Assembly (NCBI GenBank): GCA_039720395.1
Contig: CM077824.1
Coordinates: forward strand, 20,235,046-20,299,045
From: Liquidambar formosana
Lineage: Eukaryota > Streptophyta > Magnoliopsida > Saxifragales > Altingiaceae
Reading direction: 5' to 3'
Length of the DNA: 64,000 nucleotides
Under the pieces are notes generated by a model. It saw only the letters and a program-made list of their open reading frames with translations, ran no database searches and was not told where the DNA came from. The number at the start of each line of letters is the position of its first letter. Position 1 is the first letter of the stretch. Positions 12,501-23,926 of the stretch are shown piece by piece. Position numbers and translations under genes: made by a program.

Positions 12501-13573
12501 GCATTTTGGCTCCTTCATTTGTCTATTGCTTGTTTAGTTTTTGTTTTGAATTACCCGAGTCCTAAAAGTGAGGTTTACATTGGCCACTTCTAGTATGAGT
12601 CTTTATGATCTTCAATCTTTCCAAGTTCTTAGTTTTATTGAGTTCTTGAATATTTTCTATGTTTTGATTGGAATTAGTTGTGTTCTAAAAGTGAGGTTTA
12701 CATTCATGATTGTATTTGATCTTTGCGAACTTGAGGTTCTTCTCTTTCTAATAGTTGAGAGAAATAGTGGTGCTATTTGAGTTTTCAATTGACATACACG
12801 CTTTCAGACCCATTTTGGGAGTTAAGAAAAGAGTTATGGTTAATAAATCATGTGTGTATATATGTTAACAAGAAATTGGAAATCTATTATAGGAGAAAGT
12901 AGGTACAAGAAGGAGAAGGTGTCCTTCAGCATAAAAATAAAGTCATAAGTGAGAAAAAAAGGTAATACAAAAACCCTAACCAGAAAATGATGGTATAAGG
13001 CCTCTAGTAGAGCACCCCCTTACCCTCTTTGCAAGAGAATCATCATCATCATCAATACTCAAACCCATAGAAGGAGATCTCCTCTTCGCTGTATCTTTTC
13101 TTTTGTTCTCAACAAAGCCTCCTCTTTTGATTTTCTAATTGATCCACATGTTATAATGTTCCTCCTGATTGTATGAGCCTGAAATGGAGATTAATAAGTG
13201 GGGCGCTAGACTACTTTGGAGGAGACATACCATAATTGGCCCCTACTTTTTTTTTCCATCATTTTCTCTTGACATGAGCAGTAAGAAGGACAAATGCATA
13301 GCTTATTTTATATACTATGCTTTCATAATTATTTGTTTATGACTAGTAGTTAGTAGTCTGCTGTGAAGATTTAATAGGATAATACAAGCAACACACTCTC
13401 TCCATTTTGGCATTTTCATTTTCCCTTGAGGGGAAAGCTGCATAAAGGGAGGGGCTCTTTTTAAGAAAAGTACAAAACTTGAGCCAAAGTTTTAGATTGG
13501 GCCCTCATATGAAACTGTGATAGTTTTTATTCTTCCAACTTTGTGAGGGCTGATAATATATATTATATGTATC

Positions 13574-13604
<31 letters not shown>

Positions 13605-13782
13605 AAATTTGCACCCTGTCAGGACATTCTTAATCTGAAGTAGATTTTTGAGTCAGCCCATACCAGGAGCCTGGTTTTTGGCTGGCAATTCTGCTGAGAG
13701 TTTGCTCTAAAAAAGAAGCACAAAACTCAAAAGAAGAAAAGACGGTTGTGGACTTAGGGAGTGCTGCTGATGTGTGTGTGTT

Positions 13783-13841
<59 letters not shown>

Positions 13842-14557
13842 TTGTAGTTTTGCACCTGTTTAATGTTCCAATCCAAAGTGGACTTTTGGGTCAAAGTCTA
13901 GACCAGGAGCCATTTTCAAAATGATGGTTTTAGGATTATTTTCTCAAGGTGATTTGAACACTAAAACTTGTTAATCTGTGGTGTTTCCTTTCTGTACTTT
14001 CAGAAGTTCATATTATTAATTTCGAGGACATTATTCCTACCGCTCTGCTAATTGTATACCTCTGCTTGCTTTAGATTTTCAAACAGTGCTGGTAATGCAG
14101 AACTTATCATTGAAGTACCTCTTTCTAGTTGTTTTTTTTGTTTGTTTGTTGTTGTTTTAAACAACTGAAATATGAATGAAATCTACCAAGGTTTTGTTTC
14201 TGGCAATCATCTCCCTGAAGTTTAATCAATATTATGTTGTGAAACGGCTAGTTAGTTTCATAGATGGCTGAATATGATTAAAAATACATGCCACAGTTTA
14301 GTATATTGTTGATTTGTATATCCTGTCTGAGCAAATTTGCAGGGTTCATTTTGATGGAGTATCTCAAAGGACGGTTGAAAGATTTGTCAGCTATTCAAGG
14401 CTTTGCTGACTCTGCTGCTTTTTTAGAAGGATGCAATTTATTAAATTGTAATCTTAATGACAGTATTAGCCTTGAAGAGCTAATGGCATGTATTAACATT
14501 GATTCAAAGAAGAGAGAGGCTGAAAGGGGAGTTGAAGCTGCAAAGCTTGTTGGATAA
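9558..14557 (+). CDS. Small conserved-looking plant protein, 131 aa, three exons
   Basis: Exons 9558-9635, 12162-12264 and 14343-14557 join in phases 0 and 1 with GT/AG borders and give 132 codons including TAA. The protein starts MDIEEDFGNNQLEDVSWLCS, then has a helical stretch (SELDMLICLKKLVIQRAKII, about residues 23-42), an AEKFDLKMLRAIGFILMEYL block (about 48-67), and an acidic/charged C-terminus with SLEELMACINIDSKKREAER. There is no signal peptide, membrane segment or metal motif. I have an impression of similar short plant proteins but cannot name a family or function. The start is the first ATG after a good acceptor at 9506. Intron 1 (2.5 kb) carries LINE tails and a tandem duplication. 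Intron 2 (2.1 kb) carries GA/TG microsatellites. Phase agreement over three exons and the absence of stops support a real gene. Whether it is expressed is unknown. Confidence 0.75.
9681..10895. repeat. Diverged tandem duplication in intron 1
   Basis: A segment of about 400 bp (CCTGTATTTAT..., ...TATCAATGTTTGTTTTTCTTG, ...GGGCAAAT) occurs twice, from about 9681 and from about 10500, with many point and indel differences. The first copy is additionally split by a LINE tail (about 10083-10445) absent from the second, so the LINE arrived after the duplication. Confidence 0.7.
10083..10445 (+). mobile_element. L1 LINE 3' tail
   Basis: The degenerate end of a plant L1 zf-RVT region (ELKSSFLKTMFLWFG-like, across frames) is followed by a 3' untranslated part ending with the motif TCAATAAAATCATCACTTAT before an A-rich end. 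It sits inside the first copy of the intron-1 duplication. Confidence 0.6.
10974..11262 (+). mobile_element. 5'-truncated L1 LINE tail with 15-bp target duplication
   Basis: It begins with coding sequence for ARIFEDRESLLDSLWDRVHF and ends with a 3' UTR and poly(A) (11249-11261). The flanks GTTGGAAAATATGAT (10959-10973) and GTTGGAAAGTATGAT (11263-11277) match at 14 of 15 bases. It is the same family as the longer copy at 28275-29729. Confidence 0.82.
11278..12161. other. Rest of intron 1 of the small gene
   Basis: AT-rich, no supported exon and no recognised element. The splice acceptor TTTTGGCAG ends at 12161. Confidence 0.5.
13574..13836. repeat. Microsatellites (GA)n and (TG)n(AG)n
   Basis: (GA)n at 13574-13600, and a compound (TG)n at 13771-13800 running into (AG)n at 13801-13836, in intron 2 of the small gene. 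The sequence after each tract is similar (AGTGGACTTTTGGGTCA-like and AGTAGATTTTTGAGTCA), which suggests a local duplication that carried the repeat. Confidence 0.85.
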
Positions 14558-14841
14558 TTATATCATCTTGGGTTGTGATGGATTTCAAGAGATGTTTCAA
14601 ATGTTTTTAGATCCAACGATCAAACACGTTCAAGGCTGAAGCTACATGGGTGGGAAAAAGAGAGGGGTAAAGGCTAGCCCTGTGGCCAAAGAAACATTTC
14701 TTTATCCTGCATTGTTAGAAATCATCAATATTTTACCCATGCGGGACAAGGTTGTTCCTTCACTTCTTGCTTTTTTTGTTGGTAAATGCAGAAGATCAAC
14801 ACCTCCGAATACATGTATGACCAACTAAATCTTCTCAAAGA
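14558..14841 (+). other. Probable 3' UTR of the small gene
   Basis: Directly follows the stop codon. No clear polyadenylation signal was chosen. The sequence runs into an L1 relic on the other strand at 14842. Confidence 0.35.
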
Positions 14842-15060
14842 ATGACCAAAATATCTGTAGGAAAGTTCTCTTGCCAAATTTGAGTACTTTGAATCCGATG
14901 ACCTAAATTAGCAATATGATCCGTTGCCTTATTTCCTTCTTTAAATATATGACTAATTTTAATATCCATACTATTATTTAAAATGATCCTATGAAAATCA
15001 TTTAAAATACTATAAATATTCCAAAGACATTTCTCCCAGTTCCTTCACTTTTGAGAATGT
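14842..15060 (-). pseudogene. L1 LINE RNase H C-terminal relic
   Basis: Minus-strand translation WNIYSILNDFHRIILNNSMD, then KISHIFKEGNKATDHIANLG, then a short tail to a stop near 14843. The HIFKEGNKATDHIANLG block is the last helix region of the RNase H domain carried by plant L1-type LINEs (usually HxxREGNxxADxLAN). The fragment is open through this stretch but lacks the rest of the domain. Confidence 0.7.
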
Positions 15061-15299
15061 GGAAAAACGGTGCTTGACTAGGAATCAGCTCCTTGCCAGC
15101 CACAAACAGCCACTAGCATGCTGGATGATTGGATGCATGTATCACTATCTTTTTTTTGTTTTTGGTTGAAACTTGCATCAATATATTGTTACCTGCTGGT
15201 TTGAGTAGATGATTTTTAGCTTTATTTTGGTGCTTATATCAAATCTTTTTTGGTTAGGAATGTGTCAATATTAGGCTGTTTATAGTTTATTTAAAATAA

Positions 15300-16190
15300 T
15301 CTAATTTCTTTGTTTGAAGACGAATGCAAAGAAGCTGCTCCTAATCAGAAGAAACAAAGAAGTGAAACCAGGAGACCCTTTTAAACCTGTCAAGTTGAGA
15401 ATAGGCTTGAATGGCTCCCAATATGTAGAACCAGAAAACCCAGAAAATTGAACGGCTCAAAGCTCGCTGTTGATATTCCTATCCCATAAATTCATTGACC
15501 AACTGATATTCAAGTAGACCACAACTGAGGGAATTGATATTTGTTCACATTTTCGAATCAAGAACAATGACCTAAGTCAGCCACGTGTTTGCGGCACGGC
15601 ATGATTAGCCTATCTGAAAATATGAGTGAAATTGACATGATCAAATCTCTCCGTCAAAAGTACGAATGTCTTGCACAGTATGCATGGGAGTTTGATGTTC
15701 CTTGGGAAGAACTTTCATAATAAGTTGGGAATGGTCCTTCCACTTGAGGCTTTCTTTCCATACCCCTGCTGCCAAGCATAATAAAAGACCATTCACAGAG
15801 CAATGCCTCCAGCAACAAGGACCAAAGCGTTATGCAAATTAGAAGCCATTAAGAGCCAAGCTGTGTCATCTTCGATCACAAAACCAGCCTGTAGCTGAGT
15901 AATGCTACTGCCACCGCGAACCATTAGAATTGATCTTTACCCATTCATGAGAAGGAGGGCTCCATCTGATAGACGTGCAAAACCTTTTAGGAATAGATCA
16001 AAACGTGTGATTGTTAGTTGACAAAACTACATTATATTACGGGTCTTCCGCAAGACTATTTCAGAGATTTAGCTATAAGCCTTACCAACAACTGAGCCGG
16101 ATGAGCTCTATTGCCTTGAAAGGTGACCTCATTACGACAATTCCAAATGCACCACAGAATGATTATAGTTGGAAGTAAAAGAGATGAGCC
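15300..16190 (-). pseudogene. L1 LINE relic: zf-RVT end, RNase H, 3' UTR
   Basis: Read on the minus strand, it starts with ILWCIWNCRNEVTFQGN, typical of the linker after the zf-RVT domain. It continues with WVKINSNGS-like and ATGWFCDR-like RNase H pieces and ends near VNFTHIFR-stop-ANHAV (REAN helix). Several stops and frame changes are present. Downstream (15300-15590) there is no coding match; it may be the element's 3' UTR. No poly(A) or target duplication was identified. Confidence 0.6.
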
Positions 16191-17224
16191 ACCTAGGTGA
16201 ACTAGCTTCACAACCTCAGCTCATGTATAACTAACTTCCTCCCACGACTTCACAACTTCAGCTCCATGTATTACCGACTTTCCTCCAAAAAAAACATTTT
16301 TGAAACTATAGGGTGGTAATTTGTCTGATTTTAAACATAAGGGGGTGAAAAAGTGATTTTCACTTAAAGTTGAGAGGGTCAAACTATAATTTACCCTTAA
16401 TTTTTTACTAATGTTTTTTGTTTTTTTTTTCTCAACTTGTTTTCTTCAATTAATCTAGCCATTGATGTGGAATCTACACGTTAGTAGGCCAATTGAAGTG
16501 ATGGTTGACATAAAGTCACTTAATTAGCTCCACATCATCAAAGCGAATTTTTTAGATGGTGTGCTAATGCAATGATGACAGTATGACACGTTAGCTATCA
16601 TGTTATCTGGGGAAAAAGTTTAGCAAAATTAAATGGAAAGAGTGGCATTTTTCTTATTTTTATCACTGTACCATCAAACCCATCTTTGAATGGCCATACA
16701 TGAAGATTATCAAAGTTAAAATTCAAGATGGTGAGTATTTTGTTTACTTGCTAGTGGCATGATAGCCTTGTGACATGCTACTCATTTATTGGGTGAGTGA
16801 TATCGGGTTCAGGTTTATGGGAAAGCATTGATACCCATTTATTGATATTGGGGATTAGGAGTCGTTAAAAAAAAAAAAAAAAAAGGTACTTTTTTTACTT
16901 GACCTTGGCATTCACGTAAAATGGAATTAGTGATTTCAAAATTTAATGTTAGTGATCAACCCATGAAATTTTTTCCAAAGAAATATTCTTCAAATAGTTT
17001 TCAATATGGAAGGTCTTAATGTCAAAGTTTCAATAGTTGGTGGGTTAGCCAAAAATGAGAAGATTTTTAGTGATTTGAAAATTTGATATTTTGATGATGT
17101 GTTTTTCATGAGTAAATTTAGAAATAAATTCTTCAAAAAATGAATGGTTAATGTGAATATTAAATTATATACTAATTCAGTTTTCTTATAAAGTCTAAGG
17201 ATTATATAGAGGGGACAACATGAT

Positions 17225-17414
17225 TTTAATTCTATCTAGTGAATCGAGTGGTCTTAGGGTTTCTTGTCAAGTAAAGGGTTTTGAGTTCAACTCTCATCAC
17301 TTCCTCTCAAGGCCACTCCTATAGATTTTGTCTTAAAATTGCTCAATGCATGTGGAACGGGAAGATTGCATGTGCCTAAGGGAATTAGTCGTGTAAAACA
17401 TCTGAAACCTCTTG

Positions 17415-17425
<11 letters not shown>
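17225..17425 (+). mobile_element. SINE-like, tRNA-derived repeat
   Basis: A box-B-like TTGAGTTCAACTCTC (about 17280-17294) is followed by a body containing GGGAATTAGTCGTGTAAAAC, which resembles plant Au-like SINE bodies, and it ends at a TA/CA microsatellite. No target duplication was found, so the ends are approximate. Confidence 0.45.
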
Positions 17426-17461
<36 letters not shown>

Positions 17462-18832
17462 TAAAATATTCTATCTAGTGACTTAAAAAAAGAATTCTTA
17501 ATAGGGAAACAAAATAAAAGGGAGTTAATTTTCTTAATATGGAAAGAACATCTCATCATATTGGTGAGTGGCATAGCCTATTATAGTATGTGATCCTAGG
17601 AATAATTATTGGTAATATTGGAAGTTATTAAGGTAATATGGTTTTTAAATTTTTTCAATTTCCTAGCACCGTACCTATATAAGCTCAACTTGTACAACCA
17701 TTTTCCAATATGTCCAAATTTCAGGTGGAAAGCTTGCCAGAGTTGTATTAATATAAGGATTTCTTTTGTGAGAGTTGAGTTGAGTTGAGTCGAGTCCAAA
17801 AGAGAGGTGATTAAGAAAAGATGGTTTTCAAATCATTCTTGAAATTCTTGGTGTCGATAATGGGTGGTCCACTGATGATGAAATTATGTGGTCGCAAAGA
17901 GTTTTGCATAAAAGGCTAAGAAGATGGCTGTTCTTGGCATTACAGAAGAGGATGAGCAGCAGTTTGTATTTTGAAAAGTTGTCTTGAAAGATGATATAAT
18001 AAATTACATTTGCCAATTCTGTTTCTTTTATTCTTTCGATCCTTTATTTATGCGACGAGAGGGACTCCTCCAACAGTGTTCTTACAGTGATGTGATAGAC
18101 CAAAGATTTCCTATCCATAAAAAATAAGGCTGGGCTAATATTTCTTCTTCTTCTTCCATTTTTATTTATTTTTTTATTTTTTTCAAAACCATCAACAGGG
18201 TATTTAGACCTTTGAAACAAAGATAAACGGCCTACTTCACTTCATTTAGAATAAATTCGAGTGGTGGTTGGTTACAATACGGAGTGAAAAGTTAAATTTA
18301 AAACTTTTTGTTTTTTGAAACTTAAGTCTTAAGAACCACTAGTCTACCTTTTGAGGTTGTACCAAAAGTTTTTTAATTGATTAATTTTCATGTGTTTTGT
18401 CAATTTCCCCATTTTATTTGTTATCTTTTTATTCAAGGATGGTACTTTGGAGCCACGAACAAATATGAGATGGTTTAAGATTTTTTTCAACCTAATTAAT
18501 TGAGGGATTTCCCATGAAGGAAATGGCTCCAATTTTGTGCATATTATATTGTCGAATTCATATGACAAAACTGATTTTTGGACAACAGATAGGATAAATC
18601 CTAGGAAAATATAAACCTCTTGTGCATAAAAAATCCGATGAGAAAGGGAGTGAAATTGTTCATGCATTTTTGGTTCCCATGAGGACGTGCTGATATAAGT
18701 CATAGGGGGAATCATAGATTGGTCCAGATAAGGGCAAATAATTACAGTTAATAGTCATTTTTAGTTAAGTTAGTAGTCATTTTCAATGGAGTTAGTAGTC
18801 ATTTCTTTGTGGACCAATATGTAATTCCCCTC

Positions 18833-18960
18833 TTATATATCAACATCATGCATTAGAGGTTGTACCCTTTACATTGGCACTATGTACCCCATAACCTACA
18901 AATGCAAATGGTACAATCCTCAATACATGGTGCTAATATATCAACACGTCCTCATAGGAC
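18833..18960. repeat. Short dispersed repeat (copy 1)
   Basis: Shares CATGCATTAG, TGTACCCCATAACC and GGTACAA blocks with 59700-59825. Its ends are partly inverted (ATATCAACA... and ...TGCTAATAT), so it may be a small MITE. Superfamily is not assigned. Confidence 0.5.
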
Positions 18961-19924
18961 TGGATCCGTGTATATATAATATATAGGAGGCAAGATCAAA
19001 TTATAGTTGATTTAAAATTTGATACATTTGCACCATCAGTATCTTTTCATAAGATCCACATTTTGCCAAGCCCATTGTTGGATTGGATATTTCCCTCATG
19101 AATGTCATTACATGCTAAATTTCACATTGATTGTTTATCATTAAGTGTCGATCACACATGCAAATTCATATTGCATTTTGTAAATAAAACTACAATTTAA
19201 GGCGTTTCATGAAAGAAATGGTTCCTAATCCATTAACTTAATATTCAATGAGAATGTAAAGTAGGGCACTGGCTCTAGCTCATAATCCAACGGTAAACTA
19301 GAAAAAATGTAAATCTTATAAAAAGATATTGAAAGTCACAAGAATATAAAAATTTTCACACTCAGTGTAATTTGATCATGCCAAATATAAGGAAAAAAAA
19401 ATTACATTTCTTCAAAGGTTAGGTGTAATTTCAGGCACGAGGTAGGATGAAATTATAGGTCAGGAAGTTGACCCGTGTGTTTGGCTCGTCTTGCAAATCA
19501 TTTATTAAAACCAGGTGATTGGCTGGTTTTAGCATCATAATCATGCTTGTTCTCAGCAGTTTCTTTGACAGAGGGCATTCAGAACAGCTGCTTGACAATG
19601 CCTACCTACTTCAATGGTGGCAAGGTGCCATTATATTTTGAGATAATGGGTAGGGTGTCGATTAACACATCTGCAAGGAGCAGTGAGATGGGAAGTTATG
19701 CCATTAAGCATGGTTTATTAGACACCACAAAGATAACAATGAGTGATCATCTATACCAAGAAAAATGCATTTATGCTTGAAAATAAAAAAATAAAAAGAT
19801 AAATATACATGTTTAATTACAAACGAGTCCAATGTGGACTGGAGAGCAATTATAGGCTTTGTAACACATTCAGAAATTTAACTTTATGATCTACAGGAAA
19901 AGAAAGTTTACAATGGCTTTTTGT

Positions 19925-22353
19925 TTATACCCGGCAAGACTTGGCAAGATAGTCGCATCCTTTGTAGACTTCCAAACCTGGTTGACCCAGTTCATCTTCT
20001 TTAAAGCAAGCGCAGCGTTTGCTCATTTTCCCTGTCAAAGCAATTTCTAGAGGTCTCTGAACCAACCTTGGATAGCCACTGTCGCACCAAACCTGACCAG
20101 AACAGCCCAAAACTGAGATATAGCTCAATAAACATTAAAGATGTCTGCCAATTCATAGTGGGGAGTTATGTACTGTTTTATGTAATGCACACAAACAATG
20201 TGGTAAACCAACTTGTCTACAGTATGTGTGCTAAAAATTAATACAACTTCAATGCCACCGTGCATTGGCAGACATCTCTGTCGTCCAAGCTTCAACATAA
20301 AAATGTTGAAAAAAATAACGTGGATTGAAGAAGTATAGAAACTGATGTGGCAAGATTAGAATGAATTATAAAAAACTGGCTGACATCCTTTCATGGTCAA
20401 TTACTGGCCTGAACCGTAACCAAGTCATAAGAACCAATACCTCTCCACCCTCATCCTGACTCCACCTGGAGTTGCAACTAGCTTGTTTAGCTTCTTCGAT
20501 CTTTTGCTTCTCCAAAAGCTGAGCACCTCTAGCAGCCTTTGCTTCAACTCCTTTCAGATATTTTGTGGGATTACCTTGTCTATCATAGTAACGACCAACT
20601 AGCTTACCAACAAATCTGACAACCAGAAGTGAAGACCAAGTAAATATCAAGAATTGTGCTGCTTTGCTTTTCTATTTTAATATACTAATATCTTTATTTC
20701 CTTTAAGCTAATACATTATTAAGGTCAAACAAAACATATCAGGCACAAATAAATTTATCCTGATAATTTCAATAAAATTTAAGGAAAAAATAGATATCAA
20801 TATCGAGTTTGTCATAGATTAACTGTAGACAAAATTACAGGCATCAGAGCAAACTTAGAAAACAGCTATAATTTCATACCCACATAAGAGAATGAAACAT
20901 ATAGGCGATCAGGCAATAGGGTGAAAGTAATTGTAGAGGGGTTATTTAGTCATAATCAAGTACTGAAGGCAACTTTTCTTTCTGTGAACCAAAATAGAAA
21001 CGATAGTACTTTATCGATATGCATATTGGATTACATGATCCAATCATCCAAATACAACAAGTGTTCTTGTGTTCCAGAATGCTAAATTTGGCAATTAGGC
21101 AATATGGGTGAAAATAATTGTAGAGCGGTTATTTAGTCATAATTAAGTACTAAAGGCAACTTTTCTTTCTGTGAACCAAAATAGAAACAATAGTAATTTA
21201 TCAATATGCATATTGGATTACACAACAAGTGTTGTGTTCCAGAATGCTAAATTTGGCATTCCACTGTATTTCTTTGAACTCTATCCTCTTTTCTTCCTTT
21301 TTTTTTTTTAGGTTAATTGGAGGGGATTCGAACCCTACCCACACCACACACCCCACCCACATGCCACAAGAACTGGTTTCTTTATTTTTTTTCTTGTAAA
21401 ACAAAGCATAAAAAATAATGAATGGAAAGCTTATATGCATGGATAGGTGGGTGGAATAAAGCCATCAAGCTCAGTCGTTTTTTCTTTTTAATATATTTCT
21501 TACTTACGAGTGTTTATAAGAATAATGAACAATGCAAACTCACATATAGCTTCTGAAGTAGAAATCCCGCCAATCAACGACACTCTTCACCTACAAACAC
21601 AAAATAACAGAGTCATACAAAACAAAAATACGGTATGCAAGACACCAAGCCTCAAAATGAAAATGGAGTACGTCAAAGGAAGCTCTACCAATGCATCATG
21701 CAAGGTAGTCCTTTCTTTGCCCATTCCCCATGCCAAAATTCATGATTGAAAATTGTAATGATTAAGTGGAGTGAAATTTTTGAATGGAGAACTCTTCCAA
21801 TGCCATGATTAATGTCTTATCTTTACCACAGCCAGTCCCAAGCCCAATTAGAGGAGGTGGGTTGTGGAAGGTAGATGGACAATGTAAAACATATAGTCAC
21901 ACACTCAGACCTTATATACATAACTCCTTAGGAAAAAAAAAAAATTGCACGAGGAATTATCAAGGGTGAGCCCTACCTCAATTGGCAGACTACATATACG
22001 TATCACACATCATTTAATGTTTATGGGTAAGAGCACATAATATTGTTTACCTCAGTGCTCGATAAACCACGCAATGAGTCGGTGAGTCCATCTCCTGATT
22101 AAAAGCAAGACATCAAACCATTAATTATAAAGACAAATTTACCATAAATGGAAACAGAAATATCATTTCTTGCTGTTGCTACAGTTATCATCTGTTTATT
22201 TACCACCATAATTAATTGTTATTGTTATTGGTGTCAGTAATGGGAAGCAAAAGATACACTGATGGATAAGTAGTTATTAAATCCGGATAAGAAAGTATTA
22301 TCAATTATTGTTGCAACCTAAGGTCATACAGGGCAAAAAAAAAAAAAATTCCC

Positions 22354-22400
<47 letters not shown>

Positions 22401-23823
22401 AACACCTGAGGCATGGTAGGAAACAAATATTGATTTGGCTTCATATGAAAGGCCATTCCACAGTACAACTATGAAAAAAAATAAAAGATAGCAGTAAGAG
22501 AAAAATAATAGGGTGGAAATCCCTTATATCAACCACTTCGGCTTTATTTGGAGCCAAAGCAATGAACAAAACATTCAAGCTTTTTTCAAAAGTCCCTTTC
22601 TCAAGGAACTCCATCATCCACATTAAATCATTCTTGATAATATGCCAACATTTTAGAAAAATGCCATTGTCAACTCATCTGCACTCAGAGCTTAACCCCA
22701 CTCAAACTCCTTAAGGCCTCTAGCATTTCATCCTCATCCCAAGCTCTTCACAACAACCTCACCCCCTAATCTATAGGGTTAGAACTTAGAAGCCATTGCA
22801 TCAAGCAAAATTCCTTATAACCAACTCATCTTTAAACAAATTTGTAAATAAATTCACCCCATTAATAGCAATGTTACTCTCTTCTTCCTCCACAACACCA
22901 TTCACGACCAATTTTCCAATGAAGTTTTGATGCTTGTGAGCATTTTCCATTCAGTGAAAGAATTTTGTATTCCTATCCCATACTTTAAGCCACAATTCCT
23001 TCAACTTTTGGCTCCAACTAATCTCCTCCATCTCTGCCAACCTAGCTAACTCTCTTCTTACTTCTTCTCTTCCACACATCTTAACTAATGACAAACCACC
23101 CTCCTTTTCTTTTCTATCCAACTTGAATTTCCTCCAAAAGTCTCAATTCAGAAACCTCCACCCTACCAAACACCTCTTTATTCCATTTCTTTTGTTCTTT
23201 CTTTTCTTCCACCCATCTCAGCTTGTTGTTTACACATATTGCATTTTTTAGGCAAAACTAACACCTCAAAATTGTAAGGTCCACTATAACACTTTTACAA
23301 GGATGCCATCCAAACGAAAGGATAATAAGCTTGGGAGGCACAAGATGTTTCCTATGCTCATAACTGGAAATTAAACTCCCCAAACTCCACCATTAACTTG
23401 AATAAAGATCATAGTGAGAATCTCCCTGACTAGGCAAAATGCTGACATTTCTTATCTTTTTTTTCGCACACCAAGAGCTATATAAAACAACCATGAGAGT
23501 GTCAAAGAACCCATTTCCCAGTTTTGAAGTATCTTGAAACTGTACCAAAACCACATTAAACGCTAAGACGGAGACCAATTTGGATGATATTTCCATTTGG
23601 TTAGAGATGGGAAAGCAACAGAGTTGAGGTCGTTTGTATTAGGAATTTTTCCTACCCTAGGATCTGAGATATGATAACAGAAAACGCAAAAACAAAAAAT
23701 CAAGAACACACACAAGAAACACAAATTTACATGGTTCGTCAAAATTCTACCCACGTCCATGGAGTCGTTGCAACTTTCATTATGTTCATCGCAAAACAGA
23801 GACATGAGATTGAGACGGCCACG

Positions 23824-23864
<41 letters not shown>

Positions 23865-23876
23865 TTGATGAAGTAA

Positions 23877-23926
<50 letters not shown>

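Larger units (their letters stand above)
16191..19924. other. Intergenic DNA between the small gene and the MAPR4-like gene
   Basis: Apart from a SINE-like unit (about 17225-17425) and a short repeat at 18833-18960, no gene or element boundary is supported. There is an A18 tract near 16867-16884 and a (TA)n/(CA)n microsatellite at 17422-17462. The last 100-200 bases on the right are probably the 3' UTR of the MAPR4-like gene. Confidence 0.5.

Noticed and set aside
21290..21340. Third SINE (TTCGAA box-B-like sequence next to a T-run)
   Set aside because: Only a single short box-like motif, no box A or body match.
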